Assembly (NCBI GenBank): GCA_029834535.1 | Contig: JAQMWT010000545.1 | Coordinates: 1-51,124, forward strand | Direction: 5' to 3' | Length of the DNA stretch: 51,124 nucleotides | DNA from: Chrysophaeum taylorii | Lineage: Eukaryota > Sar > Pelagophyceae > Pelagomonadales > Pelagomonadaceae | In this document: piece after piece, positions 49,601 to 51,124 of the stretch | Layout: every line of letters begins with the position of its first letter | How positions within the stretch are numbered: position 1 is the first letter of the stretch | Notes under the pieces: model-generated | Database searches by the model: none | Told to the model about the DNA's origin: nothing | Seen by the model: only the letters and a program-made list of their open reading frames with translations | Translations under genes and position numbers: made by a program

Positions 49601-51124
49601 TCAGGCACAAGCCAATGTCAGCACTCTGCAGAGTTATGCGCACTGCTGAATCTTACAGCACGTTACGCCCAGTCAGGTCACTGCACCACATCGGTCTCCC
49701 CTGACACCAGGTCGACGTATCGCTCATTCGCGACCACCTCAAGTCATCTAATGGACGACTATGATCTCGAGCATGAACTCATTGCAACGCTTGAGTCATA
49801 CCCAAGAAGGAATCCTACATTGGAGTCACCTCAAGCACTCCCACAGGAACTTTGGCCACAAGACGCCACCCATGTGCTCGTGGTTTCTCCATTGGTTTCC
49901 TCCAAAGCTTTTGACTGCAGCAGAGACAAAATGCAACCTTCCCATGCGACTATAACCGCATTCTCGTTTGGGACACAAGCATTTACTTCATGTCATTTGT
50001 TTACGCCCATAATACCGCGACACACGGCAACCAAGATAGAAGTGGACTGCGTTCCACCCTCATCTCTGAGCACTACCCCCGACATGCTGCTCCCGGCACT
50101 ACTAGCCAGTCCCATCACGTCGGATTCAGCTCCCATCGCTTTGTATGACGTCATATGTCATATTCCGATTAAAGCCCAGACACCGCACAGGCTACTATGC
50201 ACTCGCGACGGCACGCTCACCGCCCCTCTCGGTTTAGACTACGAACATTGAGCCATACCCATGGTACACTCACAGTCAACTGAGACGCACGCTCGCTTGT
50301 CGCACAGTACGATGCCCGAACATCTTTTGATTCATGATACGCAGAACACTGTCGTCTCAGCCACCGCTGAAGCGCCTCCTCCGACCGCCGCCCGGCTCTG
50401 CGCTCGTTTCGCAATCATGGTCTCTCCGTCTCACCGGCAATTCGAAGATTTCACCCAGTTCGAATTACGAGGGCGCATTAGTTTTCCACCGACGGCAAGA
50501 TTCGTTTCGATTCGTATCAGTCATGCCTCCTATGGATACTCTGGCTACATCGGAACTCAATTCAAGGCACGTACCGAAGTCCCTCTTTCTAAGGACCTCT
50601 GTCACACGCCAAGATCCGACGAGCACTCGTCGTTCCTCCCCGCTTCGATGCGACTCCCGACGACCCAATCCCCGACGATTTGTGATGACACCAAGCTCCG
50701 TCATCAATGCAATTCAGAGCCTCCCACCCTCTTCCGTCAGTCTCTTGCAGGTCACTCCTCTCAAGTTTCAGCATTCCACCCTCGCTCGATTTTATCCTGC
50801 ATGATGCCATTTCCAAACGAAGTTCTGTCACGCCAAAGCCACACGCTGCAGTTATCGCTAGTCTCGCGCAATAAATGGCCGCCACCATATGATAGCCGCA
50901 CGCAGAGTCCTTTGCTCACCTCTTTTCACGTCCCTCCCAGCACCATGCTTGACGTTGGAGCTGTGCACCACATGGTTCGGTTACAACACAACTTCACGCG
51001 AAATCCTCGTCCAGTTCTGATCATATCTCGCATCTGTCGACATTGCTATCAGAATCATGTTTCGGACACAGCTCAGACAGCACTCGCTATTACATGTGCG
51101 GGCAGCGGTTCGCTCCTCTCCGTT

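Larger units (their letters stand above)
44914..51124 (+). mobile_element. Family R copy A, running off the right edge
   Basis: 5' LTR 44914-45101, leader (CGTCCTCCGAAAGACATCGAT, shared with copy B), ORF1 from 45323, then interior colinear with copies B and C to the edge. It lacks S1, S2 and the 2031-bp TIR element at the corresponding sites, which defines the empty sites of those insertions. Open frames such as 46632-48443 and 49445-50251 are the same His/Ser/Pro/Thr-rich type as in the other copies, and no retroviral enzyme motif is present. Confidence 0.8.

Overview
The window looks like a transposon-packed stretch of a eukaryotic nuclear genome. Evidence is an uninterrupted 787-codon LisH/WD40 co-repressor gene of the TBL1/HOS15/Sif2 type, LTR retrotransposons of the Ty3/gypsy and Ty1/copia kinds, a Helitron/PIF1 helicase remnant and SINE-like repeats. 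The absence of introns in a long WD40 gene, with moderately GC-rich DNA, suggests an intron-poor unicellular eukaryote. A red alga such as Porphyridium is one guess, but the sequence does not settle the species. No tRNA, rRNA or CRISPR was found. The TBL1-type gene at 17040-19403 (minus) is the only gene that looks intact.

Layout, left part. Positions 1-2210 (minus) hold the 5' LTR and a decayed Gag of a gypsy-type element that runs off the left edge. Positions 2.2-6 kb hold a second decayed Gag and a SWIM-type zinc-finger fragment. A plus-strand gene remnant with a DNCxGxNK motif (6.1-6.9 kb) is split by a 6.4-kb LTR element, here called family R copy C (6938-13333), flanked by a 5-bp duplication TCAAG; the host frame resumes at 13334. 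Positions 13.4-17 kb hold small Cys-containing gene fragments, a copia 3' end with LTR, and tandem repeats. After the TBL1-type gene come a tandem repeat array, the Helitron helicase remnant (19.9-20.5 kb) and a charged-repeat ORF.

Layout, central and right part. Positions 22.1-30.2 kb are a nearly complete gypsy-type element. Its Pol reads, in order, retropepsin, a C5-cytosine DNA methyltransferase domain, reverse transcriptase, RNase H and integrase. From 30.3 kb to the right edge are three more family R copies on the plus strand (D, B and A). Nested in them are SINE-like elements (S1-S4), a 2031-bp element with terminal inverted repeats and a CTTGG duplication, a second C5-methyltransferase fragment (41.3-43.3 kb, minus) and a copia RNase H/3' LTR remnant (43.7-44.9 kb, minus).

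How the parts relate. Family R has 188-203-bp LTRs bounded by TAGAGA...TCTCTA and, in copy C, a GGTTATGGGCCC primer site matching the half-tRNA(iMet) priming known from copia. It shares LTR and subterminal sequence with the copia remnants but shows no pol of its own, so it is probably mobilised in trans. The most notable content is the two independent cytosine methyltransferase domains associated with mobile elements, one clearly embedded in a Ty3/gypsy polyprotein.
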